The position numbers and the translations under genes were made by a program. From Microbispora catharanthi (lineage in GTDB: Bacteria > Actinomycetota > Actinomycetes > Streptosporangiales > Streptosporangiaceae): 64,000 nucleotides of DNA. The first letter of the stretch is position 1; every line of letters starts with the position of its first letter. This document shows, in pieces, positions 51,901-61,280 of this stretch. The stretch covers positions 206,961 through 270,960 of the forward strand of contig NZ_VDMA02000012.1 of assembly GCF_006334915.2 (NCBI RefSeq), given 5' to 3'. Below the pieces are notes generated by a model. That model was not told the DNA's origin and searched no databases. It worked only from the letters and a program-made list of their open reading frames with translations.

Positions 51901-53058
51901 TCAGATCCGTGTGAGCAGGTCCGGGGTGAGCGCGGCGACCCCGGCGCAGCCGGAAAGGGCCAGGGTGAGATCGGTCTCCGCCAGCACGCAGCGGATCACG
52001 TGCTCCACCCCCGCCTGACCGTCCAGGCCCAGCCCGTACGCGTACGGACGGCCGAGCAGCACGGTCCTGGCGCCGAGCGCGAGCGCCTTGACGACGTCGT
52101 CCCCGGTGCGGATGCCGCCGTCGAACAGCACGGTGAGCCGGTCGGCCACGGCGTCGGCGACGGCCGGCAGGGCGTCGGCCGCCCCGATCGAGCCGTTGAC
52201 CTGGCGTCCGCCGTGGTTGGAGACGACGACGCCGTCCATTCCGGCGTCGGCGGCCAGGCGGGCGTCGTCGGGGTGCAGGACGCCCTTCAGCACGATCGGG
52301 CCGTCCCAGTGCTCGCGCAGCAGCGCGAGGTCCGGCCACGTCTTGCCCGGGTCGCCGAACATCCCCACGAAGTGCAGTACGGCGGCGTTCGGGTCCTCGT
52401 GCACGGGCCGGGCGAGCCCGGCCTGGAACGCCGGGTCGGTGAAGTAGTTGGCGGTGCCGACGCCCCGCAGGAACGGCAGGTAGGCCTGGTCGAGGTCGCG
52501 GGGCCGCCAGGCCAGCAGCGGCGTGTCGAGGGTGACGACGAGCATTGTGAACCCCGCCGCCTTGGCCCGGGCGAGGAAGCTGAGGGTGACCTCGCGGTCC
52601 TTGCCCCAGTAGAGCTGGAACCACCGCTCGCCGTCCCCCATGGCCGCCGCGACGTCCTCCATCGGCGTGCTGGAGGCCGACGACAGGATGAAGGGCACGC
52701 CCGTCGCGGCGGCCGCGCGGGCGGCGGCCCGCTCGGCCTCCGGATGCATGATCGAGAGCACGCCGATCGGCGCCAGTGCCAGCGGCGCGGGCAGCCGCCT
52801 GCCCAGCACGGTCACCGACAGGTCGCGTTCACGCACGTCGCGCAGCATCCTCGGCACGATCCGCCAGCGGTCGAGCGCCTCGCGGTTGGCGCGCTCGGTG
52901 CGCCCGCTGCCCGCGCTGCCGGCGACGTAGCCGACCGGACCCGGCCCGAGCCGCCTCTCGGCCATCTCCTCCAGCCGGGTCAGGTCGGTCGGCAGCCGGG
53001 GCACGGCCCCGGTCATGCCGCTGAGATAGATCTCGTACTGGAAGTCCGCCCAGCTCAT
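51901..53058 (-). CDS. FMN-dependent alpha-hydroxy-acid oxidase, lactate 2-monooxygenase-like
   Basis: A 385-residue enzyme of the glycolate/lactate oxidase family with an FMN TIM barrel. The catalytic His is in VVSNHGGRQVNGS and the FMN-phosphate loop in FDGGIRTGDDVVKALALGA. The opening FQYEIYLSGMTGAVPRLPTD and the LDTPLLAWRPRDLDQAYLPF loop resemble lactate 2-monooxygenases. It probably oxidises a small 2-hydroxy acid. The ATG has only a weak GAGCGAG site. A truncated amidohydrolase gene lies just upstream on the same strand. Confidence 0.9.
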   Translation of the reverse strand: MSWADFQYEIYLSGMTGAVPRLPTDLTRLEEMAERRLGPGPVGYVAGSAGSGRTERANREALDRWRIVPRMLRDVRERDLSVTVLGRRLPAPLALAPIGVLSIMHPEAERAAARAAAATGVPFILSSASSTPMEDVAAAMGDGERWFQLYWGKDREVTLSFLARAKAAGFTMLVVTLDTPLLAWRPRDLDQAYLPFLRGVGTANYFTDPAFQAGLARPVHEDPNAAVLHFVGMFGDPGKTWPDLALLREHWDGPIVLKGVLHPDDARLAADAGMDGVVVSNHGGRQVNGSIGAADALPAVADAVADRLTVLFDGGIRTGDDVVKALALGARTVLLGRPYAYGLGLDGQAGVEHVIRCVLAETDLTLALSGCAGVAALTPDLLTRI

Positions 53059-53132
53059 CGCGCTCGCTCTCGCTCCGCTTCCACCCGGCCGTCGCCCCGG
53101 CGGCTCCTGCCGAACACATTATCGGGAACCGA

Positions 53133-53352
53133 TCAACGGGCCCCGCGCGCCAGGTGGGGGTTTGCGGCGCGGGACGTGAGGCGTTCCCAGTTGCGGTGGG
53201 CGATGTCGGCCTTCTGCTCGTCGGTGAAGGGGGCGTCCTCCAGGAAGGAACGGGCGACGCCGGCGCTGGTGTCCACGAAGGGGAAGCCACCGGGGCGGAA
53301 CCCGTAGGTGAAGGGGTAGTCGGTGCGCGACGATCCGCAGTCGGTCGGACAT
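53133..53352 (-). pseudogene. truncated, frameshifted amidohydrolase gene
   Basis: ATG at 53352 has a good GAGGAG site, but its own frame gives only Arg/Pro-rich nonsense. The +1 frame, open from about 53397 to a TGA at 53135-53133, encodes RTDYPFTYG, PFVDTSAGVARSFLED and FTDEQKADIAHRNWERLT, the C-terminal end of a TIM-barrel amidohydrolase (aminocarboxymuconate-decarboxylase type). The intact family is about 300 residues, so most of the gene has been deleted while the start signals and last 60 codons remain. Confidence 0.65.
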
Positions 53353-53400
53353 GCGATGCTCCTCAGCGCTCCGTTTCCAGTGAAAGCAATGACATCGTAT

Positions 53401-53444
53401 CAGCGTTGATAACGCTGGAACCATCCATGCGTTATCAGCGATAC
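53401..53444. promoter_or_regulatory. palindromic repeats upstream of the amidohydrolase remnant
   Basis: CAGCGTT-GAT-AACGCTG (53401-53417) is an exact 7-bp inverted repeat. GCGTTATCAGCGATAC (53429-53444) repeats the same words in the opposite direction, so the whole forms an imperfect larger dyad. It looks like an operator that outlived its gene. Confidence 0.45.
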
Positions 53445-53519
53445 ACGACACCACGTCCACTGGGCGGGAGCAGCACCGCGGTCCCCAGCCGGGTTCCGGC
53501 TCCTGACCAGGGACGGCGA

Positions 53520-54263
53520 TCAGCGAGGGCCGGGGGCGCGGCGGAAGGCGAAGGGCTGGCTCTCGCGGCCCGGCACCACGAACCAGCACTCGCCCGTGCC
53601 CTCGCTCGCCAGCAGCGAGAAGAACGCGTCGACGACCGTCTCGACGTCGAGGATCGGGAACTTCAGCTCGTCCAGCAGCGCCTTGGCCTCGGCGTCGAGG
53701 ATCGCCGTGTCCGCGAACGACGGGCACAGCCCCTGCACCCGGACGCCGAGGGGCTCCAGTTGCGGGCCGAGCGAGCGGACGAGCCCGACGACCGCGTGCT
53801 TGTTGGCCGCGTAGACGGGATCGGAGGGGATGCCCACGATCCCCGCCATGCTCGCGGTGGCCACGATCACGCCCCCGGCCCGCATCGCAGGCAGCGCGGC
53901 GTGCACGCCGAAGACGACGCCGTCGAGGTTGACCCCCATCACGCGTCGGTAGCGGGCGAGGTCGAAGTCCTCGCCGAGCCCGAACCCCGAGGCGACGCCC
54001 GCGTTGAGGAAGGCGAGGTCGAGCCGCCCGTGCCGCTCGACCGCGAGCGCGACCGCGGCCTGGTTGTCCTCCAGCCGCGACACGTCGGTCCGCACGAACG
54101 CGGCGCCGATCTCCTCGGCGGTGCGCGCACCGGCCTCGGCGTCGACGTCGGCCAGCACGACATGCGCGCCGTACGCGGCCAGGCGGCGGGCGACGCCCGC
54201 GCCGATGCCGCCCGCGCCCCCGGTGACGAGCGCGACCTTGCCGGAGATGTCGTCGGTGTTCAC
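53520..54263 (-). CDS. short-chain dehydrogenase/reductase
   Basis: A 247-residue classical SDR. The cofactor motif is LVTGGAGGIGAGVA (about 13-26), the LNAGVASGFG loop follows, and the catalytic dyad is in PVYAANKHAVVG (Tyr and Lys). The Asp-rich DVDAEAG after beta-2 favours NAD(H). It starts with GTG overlapping the stop of the acyl-CoA dehydrogenase gene (GTGA), so the two are coupled. It probably oxidises a hydroxyacyl or alcohol intermediate in the same degradation pathway. Confidence 0.92.
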   Translation of the reverse strand: MNTDDISGKVALVTGGAGGIGAGVARRLAAYGAHVVLADVDAEAGARTAEEIGAAFVRTDVSRLEDNQAAVALAVERHGRLDLAFLNAGVASGFGLGEDFDLARYRRVMGVNLDGVVFGVHAALPAMRAGGVIVATASMAGIVGIPSDPVYAANKHAVVGLVRSLGPQLEPLGVRVQGLCPSFADTAILDAEAKALLDELKFPILDVETVVDAFFSLLASEGTGECWFVVPGRESQPFAFRRAPGPR

Positions 54264-55498
54264 AGCGGCAGTCCTCCCGTTGCGGCCCTGGTCGAGCCGG
54301 TGGCCCGGTACGCCTCGATGGTGCGCTCGGCGATGCGCATCTGGTGGATCTCGTCGGCGCCGTCCGCGAACCGCGCCCATCGCGCGTGCTGGAACATGTG
54401 CGCCAGCGGAGTGTCGGTCGAGTAGCCGAGCGCCCCGTGGACCTGGATGGCCCGGTCGACGATCCGGTTCAGGCTGTTCGCCACGAAGTGCTTGGCCATC
54501 GAGACCTCGGTGCGGAAGTCCTCACCCTTGTCGATCTTCGAGGCGGCGTGCAGGACCATGAGCTTGCACTGGTAGAGCTCCATGGCCGAGTCGGCGATCA
54601 TCCACTGCACGCCCTGCTTGTCGGCGAGCAGCGATCCGTGGCTGAACCTGTCCAGCGCCCTGCCCACCATCATGTCCAAGGCCGTCTCCGCCTGCGATAT
54701 CCACCGCATGCAGTGCGCCAGCCGGGCCGGACCGAGGCGGTACTGGCCCAGCCGGTGGCCGTTGCCCCGCCCGCCGAGCACGGCGGAGTCCGGCAGGCGC
54801 AGGTCGGTGATGACGATCTCGCTGTGGCCGGTAGAGCCGTGCATGGTCTCGATCTCGCGTACGTCGTTCCAGCCGTCGGCGGGCAGGTCCACGAGGAAGG
54901 CCGTGTTGGCGCCCCGTGCGCCCTCCGGCAGGTCGAACTCGGTCTTGGCGATCAGGATGGCGAAGCTCGCCCTGCGGGCATTGGAGATGAACCACTTGTG
55001 CCCGTTGATCACCCACTCGTCGCCGTCCTTCACGGCGCTCGTACGGATGAGGGTCGGGTCGGAGCCGGCCACCTCGGGCTCGGTCATCGCGAAGCACGAC
55101 ATCTTCACGCCGTCGAGCAGCGGCCGCAGGTAGCGCTCCTTCTGCTCGTCGGTGCCCCAGTGCAGCAGCGTGTGCATGTTGCCCTCGTCGGGGGCCGCGC
55201 AGTTGAGCACCCACGGGCCGAGCCTGGTCTTGGCCGCCTCGGCCTGCACCATGGCCAGCTCGACGTGACCGAGGCCCATGCCGCCCCATTCCTTGGGCAT
55301 GTGCGGCAGCCAGAGCCCCTCCTGCCTGGCCCTGCGGCGCAGGTCGAAGATCGTGCGCAGGTACTCCTCGCGGGTGAGGACCTTCTCCTCGGAGTCCTCG
55401 AACGGCTTCACCGCCGGGATCACCGTCTCCTGGACGAACGTCCGCACCCGCGCGCGTATCTCCTCGTGCTCGGGAGCGAGCGTGAAGTCGATGGCCAT
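54260..55498 (-). CDS. acyl-CoA dehydrogenase
   Basis: A 412-residue flavoenzyme of the acyl-CoA dehydrogenase family. The FAD/substrate motifs CFAMTEPEVAGSDPTLIRT and KWFISNARRASFAIL are present, and the late IQVHGALGYSTDTPLAHMFQ and RIAERTIEAYRATG stretches fit the medium-chain-like group. It catalyses alpha-beta dehydrogenation of an acyl-CoA. The ATG follows GAGGGAGGG. It heads an operon with the SDR gene and is divergent from a TetR gene, as in fatty-acid or sterol-side-chain degradation units. Confidence 0.94.
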   Translation of the reverse strand: MAIDFTLAPEHEEIRARVRTFVQETVIPAVKPFEDSEEKVLTREEYLRTIFDLRRRARQEGLWLPHMPKEWGGMGLGHVELAMVQAEAAKTRLGPWVLNCAAPDEGNMHTLLHWGTDEQKERYLRPLLDGVKMSCFAMTEPEVAGSDPTLIRTSAVKDGDEWVINGHKWFISNARRASFAILIAKTEFDLPEGARGANTAFLVDLPADGWNDVREIETMHGSTGHSEIVITDLRLPDSAVLGGRGNGHRLGQYRLGPARLAHCMRWISQAETALDMMVGRALDRFSHGSLLADKQGVQWMIADSAMELYQCKLMVLHAASKIDKGEDFRTEVSMAKHFVANSLNRIVDRAIQVHGALGYSTDTPLAHMFQHARWARFADGADEIHQMRIAERTIEAYRATGSTRAATGGLPL

Positions 55499-55527
55499 GG
55501 CCCTCCCTCGGGCACGATAATGCGACT

Positions 55528-55537
55528 GACACGTCAA
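55528..55537. promoter_or_regulatory. TGAC-AC-GTCA operator-like dyad
   Basis: A small dyad in the AT-rich divergent gap between the acyl-CoA dehydrogenase and TetR genes. It could be part of the TetR operator, but the arms are only 4 bp. Confidence 0.35.
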
Positions 55538-55596
55538 ATAAGACGATCGCCTGAAATACCGTATCCTTTGGCCGTACGAGCGACAAGGGAGGCACG

Positions 55597-56238
55597 ATGG
55601 CGGCGGAGACCACGGTTCGGAGGCTCGTGGACGCCGCGGAACGCCTGTTCGCCGAGCGCGGCATCGACGCGGTGTCGCTGCGCGAGATCAACACCGCCGC
55701 CGGGCAGCGCAACTCCACCGCGCTGCAGTACCACTTCGGCGACCGCGCCGGGCTGCTGAAGGCGGTGCTCGCCAAGCACCGCCCGGAGATCGAGGCACGA
55801 CGCCACCAGCTTCTGGACGAGTACGAGGCACGCGGCCCGCTGCCTCAGGCCGACGCCCTGCGTTCGCTCGCCGCCGCGCTCGTCCGCCCGGCCGCCGCCA
55901 AGCTGGCCGACCCCGACGGCGGGCGGGACTACCTGCGCGTCATGGAGCAACTGGTCCACCGCGTGCCGCCCAGCCTCCCCGAGGACGGCGGCGGCAGCAT
56001 CGACCGCTGGCGTGAACTGGTCGCCCCCCTGCTTCCCGAGGCCGCCGTACGCCTGCACCAGCGCTTCATGGCGATCCGCATGACGTACGTCGAGCTGGCC
56101 CGCCGGGCGAGCGGCCCGCCGGCCCGGGACGACCGCCTGTTCACCAGCCATCTGATCGACGTGGTCTCGGCGGTCCTCGCGAGCGAGGTCTCCGACGAGA
56201 CCGCCCGCCTCCTCGCCGAACGCGAGCAGCGCCCCTGA
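55597..56238 (+). CDS. TetR family regulator of acyl-CoA degradation
   Basis: A 213-residue TetR protein. The helix-turn-helix at about 8-50 reads DAAERLFAERGIDAVSLREI, with the recognition end STALQYHFGDRAGLLKAV. The LQYHFG variant is common in TetR repressors of acyl-CoA metabolism. It starts with ATG after GGGAGG. It is divergent from the acyl-CoA dehydrogenase/SDR operon and presumably represses it until an acyl-CoA binds. Confidence 0.92.
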   Translation: MAAETTVRRLVDAAERLFAERGIDAVSLREINTAAGQRNSTALQYHFGDRAGLLKAVLAKHRPEIEARRHQLLDEYEARGPLPQADALRSLAAALVRPAAAKLADPDGGRDYLRVMEQLVHRVPPSLPEDGGGSIDRWRELVAPLLPEAAVRLHQRFMAIRMTYVELARRASGPPARDDRLFTSHLIDVVSAVLASEVSDETARLLAEREQRP

Positions 56239-56382
56239 TACCACGGCGCCCGGCGTCGCCGTACGCCGGAGTTCGGCGGGCCGGACAGAGCCCAACTTTT
56301 GCGCTGTTTGGGGATTCGCTACGGGAGCGTAGCGACAGGGAGGGGCACACCTAGGGCGACGACGATCGGCCTAAGGGTGATC

Positions 56383-59300
56383 ATGCCTAGTCACGCATCG
56401 CGAACAGCGCGGGCCGAGGGCGGCTCGCGGATCTCGCACGGGGGATCACGCAGGCGGCTGCACCACGTCTTCGAAGCACGGTGCGACCTGACGCCGCGGG
56501 CGACGGCGCTGGAGTGCGGACAGCTGAGGCTCACGTACGCCGCGCTGGACGCCCGGGCGAACCGGCTCGCCCACCTGCTGCGCGACCTGGGGATCGGACG
56601 CGGGGCCCGTATCGCGATCCTGCTGCCGAGGTCGGTGCACACCTACGTGGCGCTGCTCGCGGTGGGCAAGGCGGGCGCGGCGTTCGTGCCGATCGACCCG
56701 CAGTCGCCGCCGGACCGGGTCGGCTACATCCTCGACGACGCCGGCGCCGACCTCGTGCTCACCACGTCGGATCGATCGTTCGCCGTCGTCGCGCTGGGTC
56801 ACCGCGTGCTCGACCTCGACGCCTCCGCCGGCCTCGTCGCCGCCGCGCCGGTCACCCGCCCGCTCGACGGCGCAGCGGACGACGACGATCCGGTCGCGTA
56901 CGTCATGTACACCTCCGGGTCCAGCGGCCGGCCGAAGGGCGTCGAGGTGGCGCAGTCGAGCATCTGCAACTTCCTCGACGTCGTGCCGGGCCTGTACGGC
57001 GTGCGGCCGCACGACCGGGTCTACCAGGGGATGACGATCTCCTTCGACTTCTCCGTCGAGGAGATCTGGCCGACGTGGTCGGCCGGCGCCGCCCTCGTCG
57101 CGGGCCCGGCGGGCTTACCGCAGTTCGGCGCGGAACTTGCGGACTTCCTGGACCGCAGCAGGATCACGATGCTCTACTGCGTGCCGACGCTGCTCGCCAC
57201 GATCCCGCGTGAGCTGCCGTCCCTGCGCACCCTCATCGTCGGGGGCGAGCCCTGCCCGCCCCGTCTGGTGGAGCGGTGGAGCCGGCCGGGCCGGCGGATC
57301 CTCAACACGTACGGGCCGACCGAGGCGACCGTCACCGCGACCTGCGCCGAACTGCTGCCGGGGCGGCGCGTCACCATCGGCCGGCCGTTGCCGACCTACT
57401 CCGTGGTGCTGCTCGACGAGCGGCGCGACCCGGTGCCGGACGGCGAGGTCGGCGAGATCTGCATCGGCGGGCCCGGCGTCGCCCGCGGCTACATCGGCCG
57501 TCCCGACCTGACCGCCGACCGGTTCATCGAGCACCCGCTGGCGTCCCCCGGCGGCAGGTTGTACCGCACCGGGGACCTCGGCCGCGTGACCGCGACCGGG
57601 GAGATCGAGTACCTGGGCCGTGCCGACTCCGAGGTGAAGATCCGGGGACACCGGGTGGACCTGGGCGAGATCGAGAACGTGCTGCTGGAGGACGCCGGCG
57701 TCGCCGAGGCCGTGGCCGCCCTGATGCCCGTGCCCGGCACGGGCGCCTCCGGCGACGAACTCGCCGCCTATGTCGTGCCCGCGAAGGGGAACGGGAACGG
57801 CCGGGACTCCGGCAGGGCGCTCGTCGGGCGGCTCCACGACCGGCTGCGCCGCAGACTGCCGTCGTACATGCTGCCCTCGTTCCTGGACGTCGTGGCGGCG
57901 CTGCCGGCCATGCCGAGCGGCAAGGTGGACCGCAGGAGGCTGCCCCCGCCGACCGGCCGTCGCCTGGTGGCCTCCGGGCCGGTGACGCCCGCCGAGAGCG
58001 ACCTGGAAACACGCCTGCGCGAGGTGTGGGCGGAGGCGTTCGGCGTCGACCCCGAGTCGCTGTCGGTCGAGGCGGACTTCTTCACCGACCTCGGCGGTCA
58101 CTCCCTGCTGGCGGCCCGCGTGGTGTCGCTTCTGCGCGCCGGCGAGATCGGTGCGGGCCTCGCGGTGCGCGACCTCTACGCCAACCCCACGGTACGCCGC
58201 CTCGCCGCCCATCTCGGCGGTCGTACGGGCGTCCCGCCGCGGGACGCCCGTGCGGCCCCCCTTCGGCACGGCGGCCGCCGGATCGCGCTGGCCGGGGCCG
58301 TGCAGAGCGCGGTCATCTACCTGCTGCTGCTCGTGATCACACTGCCGGTCTCCGTCACGTTGCACGCGTGGACCAACCCCCGCGCGGACGCGATCCCCCA
58401 TGTCCCGAGGAGGGACGAGGGCTGGCTGCTCCTGCCCGGAGACGGCGGCGCCCTGCTCGCCTCACTGGCGCTGGCCGCCATGACCGCGTACCTCTGGGTG
58501 CACTGGCTGCTGCCGGTGCTGCTCGCGCGGCCGCTGGCGGCCGGCGTCCGGCCCGGCCGATATCCGCTGTGGGGGGCCACCTACCTGCGGCTGTGGGCGC
58601 TGCAACTGCTGCTGTCGGTCTCCCCGCTGCCGCTGCTGAGCGGCTCCCCCATGATGGGGGCCTACCTGCGGCTGCTCGGCGCGCGGGTCGGTCCCGGCGC
58701 CGCCGTCGTGACGGGCGACGTCAACCTCCCGACCATGCTGCGGATCGGTGCGGGCGCCTCGGTCGGCTACCGGGCCTCCCTGCACGCCTGGCTGGTGGTG
58801 GACGGCTGGGTGGTCGTCGCCCCCGTGGAGGTAGGGCCGCACGCGTTCCTCGGCAACGGGGTCGTACTCGGACCGGGCGCACGGGTCGGCGCCCATGCCG
58901 GGCTCGGCGACCAGTCGGCCCTGACGCAGGGCGAGACGGTGCCGGACGGAGCGCGGTGGGCCGGGTCGCCGCCGAGCCCCGTGGAGTCCGTCGGGCCGGC
59001 GGTGGAGACGATGCTGCGCGCCCCCGCACCCGGCGGATGGAAGGCGCGTCATGTGGCCGCGGCCGTGGTCGTCCTCGGCTGCCTCGAGGCGGTCATGCTG
59101 GCCTCGATCGTGCCGAGCGTCCTGGTGGTCTGGGCGGCCGTGGCCACCTGGGGCCTCGCGGCCGGCCCGGTCGCCGTCCTGCTGGCGGGCCCGCTGTACG
59201 TGGTCGTCGTCTGCGCGGCGGTGGCCGTCGGCAAACGCCTCATCCTGCCGAAGGCACCGGTCGGCGTCCACCCGGCGCGTTCCTGGCTCGGCGTACGCAA

Positions 59301-60429
59301 GTGGGCCGTGGACAAGCTCCTGGAGTTCAGCCTGAGGTCGACCAACTCCCTCTACGGCACGCTGTACACCTCGCCATGGCTGCGGCTGCTCGGCGCGCGG
59401 GTCGGCCGTCGCGCCGAGGTGTCCACGGCCGCGCAACTCGACCCCGACCTCCTCACGCTGAGCGAGGAGAGCTTCGTCGCGGACATGGCGAGTGTGGGGG
59501 CCGCCGGCTTCGCCCGCGGCCGTGTCGCCTTCCTGCCAACTGAGGTGGGCAGGCGGGCGTTCGTCGGCAACGCCGCGGTCATCCCTGCGGGGACGCGGAT
59601 GGGATCGGGCTCCCTGGTGGGCGTCAGCACGGTCCCTCCGCGCGACGGCGTGCCCGAGGGCACCTCGTGGCTGGGCTCTCCCGCGATACACCTGCCCGTA
59701 CGGCAGGACAGCGGCTCGTTCTCCGAGGACCAGACGTTCCGACCGCCTCGCCGGCTGGTGCTGCACCGCCTGGGCGTCGAGTTCTTCCGCGCCACCCTCC
59801 CGGCGATGCTGTTCGGCGCGGGCTTCTACCTTCACCTGCTGGGCGTGCACGCACTCGCCCGCGTCCTGCCCCTGCCCGCGGTCGCGGCCGCCGCGCCGCT
59901 CGTCGCCTGCTCGGCGGGGCTGGCGTTGATCGGCTGCTGCGTCGGCTTCAAGCGGCGCCTCATCGGCGTCTACCGGGCGAGAGTGGAGCCGTTGTGGAGC
60001 CGGTTCGTCCGGCGCACCGAGTTCGTCACCGGGCTGTACGAGGCCGCCGCGGTTCCGGCCGGGGTCGCTCTTCTGGCCGGCACCCCGTTCCTCCCACCCG
60101 TCCTGCGGTGGTTCGGGGCCCGCATCGGCAGGCGCACCTGTATAGCGACCACCTACCTGACCGAGTTCGACCTGGTGGAGATCGGTGACGACGTCGCGAT
60201 CGGATCGGGGGTGTCACTGCAGACGCACCTTTTCGAGGACCGGGTCATGAAGATGTCCACCGTGACCGTGCGGTCCGGCGCGAGCATCGGCCCCCGCGCC
60301 GTGGTGCTCTACGACTCCGTGGTGGGCGAGGACGTGTCGCTCGGCGCTCTGTCGCTGCTGATGAAGGGTGAGCAGCTCACGCCGGGCACAAGCTGGCGAG
60401 GCATCCCGGCGCAGACCGCCCCCGCCTGA
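56383..60429 (+). CDS. Pls-like NRPS: adenylation, carrier and membrane acyltransferase domains (poly-amino-acid synthetase)
   Basis: A 1348-residue enzyme with the architecture of epsilon-poly-L-lysine synthetase. The adenylation domain (about 20-530) has YTSGSSGRPKG, NTYGPTE, YRTGDLG and PSGKVDRRRL. The carrier domain has LGGHSL with Ser574 as the phosphopantetheine site. The C-terminal 700 residues hold about six membrane helices in pairs, alternating with three left-handed beta-helix segments (for example GNGVVLGPGARVGAHAG). No condensation or thioesterase domain is present. Hand alignment to GrsA gives the pocket code D-F-E-Y-I-G-T-V, closest to lysine codes. Codon 245 is TTA. The ATG has a weak site; an ATG-less GTG two codons earlier is possible. 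Confidence 0.9.
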   Translation: MPSHASRTARAEGGSRISHGGSRRRLHHVFEARCDLTPRATALECGQLRLTYAALDARANRLAHLLRDLGIGRGARIAILLPRSVHTYVALLAVGKAGAAFVPIDPQSPPDRVGYILDDAGADLVLTTSDRSFAVVALGHRVLDLDASAGLVAAAPVTRPLDGAADDDDPVAYVMYTSGSSGRPKGVEVAQSSICNFLDVVPGLYGVRPHDRVYQGMTISFDFSVEEIWPTWSAGAALVAGPAGLPQFGAELADFLDRSRITMLYCVPTLLATIPRELPSLRTLIVGGEPCPPRLVERWSRPGRRILNTYGPTEATVTATCAELLPGRRVTIGRPLPTYSVVLLDERRDPVPDGEVGEICIGGPGVARGYIGRPDLTADRFIEHPLASPGGRLYRTGDLGRVTATGEIEYLGRADSEVKIRGHRVDLGEIENVLLEDAGVAEAVAALMPVPGTGASGDELAAYVVPAKGNGNGRDSGRALVGRLHDRLRRRLPSYMLPSFLDVVAALPAMPSGKVDRRRLPPPTGRRLVASGPVTPAESDLETRLREVWAEAFGVDPESLSVEADFFTDLGGHSLLAARVVSLLRAGEIGAGLAVRDLYANPTVRRLAAHLGGRTGVPPRDARAAPLRHGGRRIALAGAVQSAVIYLLLLVITLPVSVTLHAWTNPRADAIPHVPRRDEGWLLLPGDGGALLASLALAAMTAYLWVHWLLPVLLARPLAAGVRPGRYPLWGATYLRLWALQLLLSVSPLPLLSGSPMMGAYLRLLGARVGPGAAVVTGDVNLPTMLRIGAGASVGYRASLHAWLVVDGWVVVAPVEVGPHAFLGNGVVLGPGARVGAHAGLGDQSALTQGETVPDGARWAGSPPSPVESVGPAVETMLRAPAPGGWKARHVAAAVVVLGCLEAVMLASIVPSVLVVWAAVATWGLAAGPVAVLLAGPLYVVVVCAAVAVGKRLILPKAPVGVHPARSWLGVRKWAVDKLLEFSLRSTNSLYGTLYTSPWLRLLGARVGRRAEVSTAAQLDPDLLTLSEESFVADMASVGAAGFARGRVAFLPTEVGRRAFVGNAAVIPAGTRMGSGSLVGVSTVPPRDGVPEGTSWLGSPAIHLPVRQDSGSFSEDQTFRPPRRLVLHRLGVEFFRATLPAMLFGAGFYLHLLGVHALARVLPLPAVAAAAPLVACSAGLALIGCCVGFKRRLIGVYRARVEPLWSRFVRRTEFVTGLYEAAAVPAGVALLAGTPFLPPVLRWFGARIGRRTCIATTYLTEFDLVEIGDDVAIGSGVSLQTHLFEDRVMKMSTVTVRSGASIGPRAVVLYDSVVGEDVSLGALSLLMKGEQLTPGTSWRGIPAQTAPA

Positions 60430-60448
60430 GAGATGTGCGAGGAACACC

Positions 60449-61177
60449 ATGAGATCCATTGGCATACGCAGGGCCCTCCGCCGCGTCTTCCGCCCCGAGA
60501 AGGCCCCTCCGCCGCGCACCGGACGGCCGCTCGCGCTCGTCTACCGGGGCCCGGCCTCGATCCCCGGCTGCTCCGAGGCGGTCGCCGGGTTGCTGGAGGC
60601 CAGCCGCTGGGGCTTCGACGTCCGCTACACCGGCCCGCACGAGGAGATCCCGCTCACGGCGGAGGCGCTGGCCGGGGCCGCCGTGTACGCCCAGCCCGGC
60701 GGCGGTGACCTGGCGCGCGGCTATCGGCACCTCAGGCGGCTTCGCGGCCCGCTCCGCGACTTCGTCGCCAGGGGCGGCCGCTATCTCGGCTTCTGTCTCG
60801 GCGGCTACCTCGCCGGAGCCACCCCGGGATTCGCCCTGCTGCCAGGCGACACCGACCAGTACATCGTCACACCGGGCGCGACCGTGGAGGGCGAGGAGGA
60901 CACGCTCGTCGACGTGCGGTGGCGCGGCCGGAACAGGAGCGTGTTCTTCCAGGACGGCCCCTGCTTCCTGCTCGAACCCGGCAACGAGGCCACCGTCCTC
61001 GCCACCTACCCCAACGGCGCCGTCGCCGCCCTCGTCACACCGTACGGCGCGGGCCGGGTCGCCGTGGTCGGCCCGCACCCGGAGGCCACCGACGACTGGT
61101 TCAGCGACGCCGGTCTGCCGGTCCGGCAGGCACAGGATCTGGGCCTCGATCTTGTGGACGCGGCGATGGCAGGGTGA
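60449..61177 (+). CDS. BPL_N / class-I-glutamine-amidotransferase-like protein
   Basis: A 242-residue protein. The fold resembles the N-terminal domain of eukaryotic biotin-protein ligase: LVYRGPASIPGCSEAVAG at the start, the nucleophile elbow YLGFCLGGYLAG with Cys in the class-I amidotransferase position, and the late TPYGAGRVAVVGPHPE. An N-terminal basic stretch (RRALRRVFRPEK) could tether it to the membrane. The ATG is preceded by GAGGA, 20 bases after the synthetase stop, so the two are co-translated. A role in trimming, transferring or releasing the polymer is inference. Confidence 0.8.
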   Translation: MRSIGIRRALRRVFRPEKAPPPRTGRPLALVYRGPASIPGCSEAVAGLLEASRWGFDVRYTGPHEEIPLTAEALAGAAVYAQPGGGDLARGYRHLRRLRGPLRDFVARGGRYLGFCLGGYLAGATPGFALLPGDTDQYIVTPGATVEGEEDTLVDVRWRGRNRSVFFQDGPCFLLEPGNEATVLATYPNGAVAALVTPYGAGRVAVVGPHPEATDDWFSDAGLPVRQAQDLGLDLVDAAMAG

Positions 61178-61265
61178 GCGGTGTGGCCGGCGTGGCCAGG
61201 GCGACCATGCGGAAATATGCCACAAAAGGAACTAATGTGACGAATTACCGCTTTTAGCCAAAAAT

Positions 61266-61280
61266 CCCCATTATGGGGGG
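61266..61280 (+). promoter_or_regulatory. palindrome overlapping the ribosome site of the M1 peptidase gene
   Basis: CCCCAT-T-ATGGGG is an exact 13-bp palindrome (61266-61278) whose right arm supplies the G-rich ribosome site touching the ATG at 61281. The upstream 60 bases are AT-rich and probably contain the promoter. The palindrome could be an operator; its one-base loop is too short for a normal hairpin. Confidence 0.4.

Noticed and set aside
53119..53727. A 202-codon minus-strand frame over the amidohydrolase remnant and SDR end
   Set aside because: It mixes the shadow of the SDR gene with the wrong frame of the remnant; the protein-like signal is in the +1 frame.
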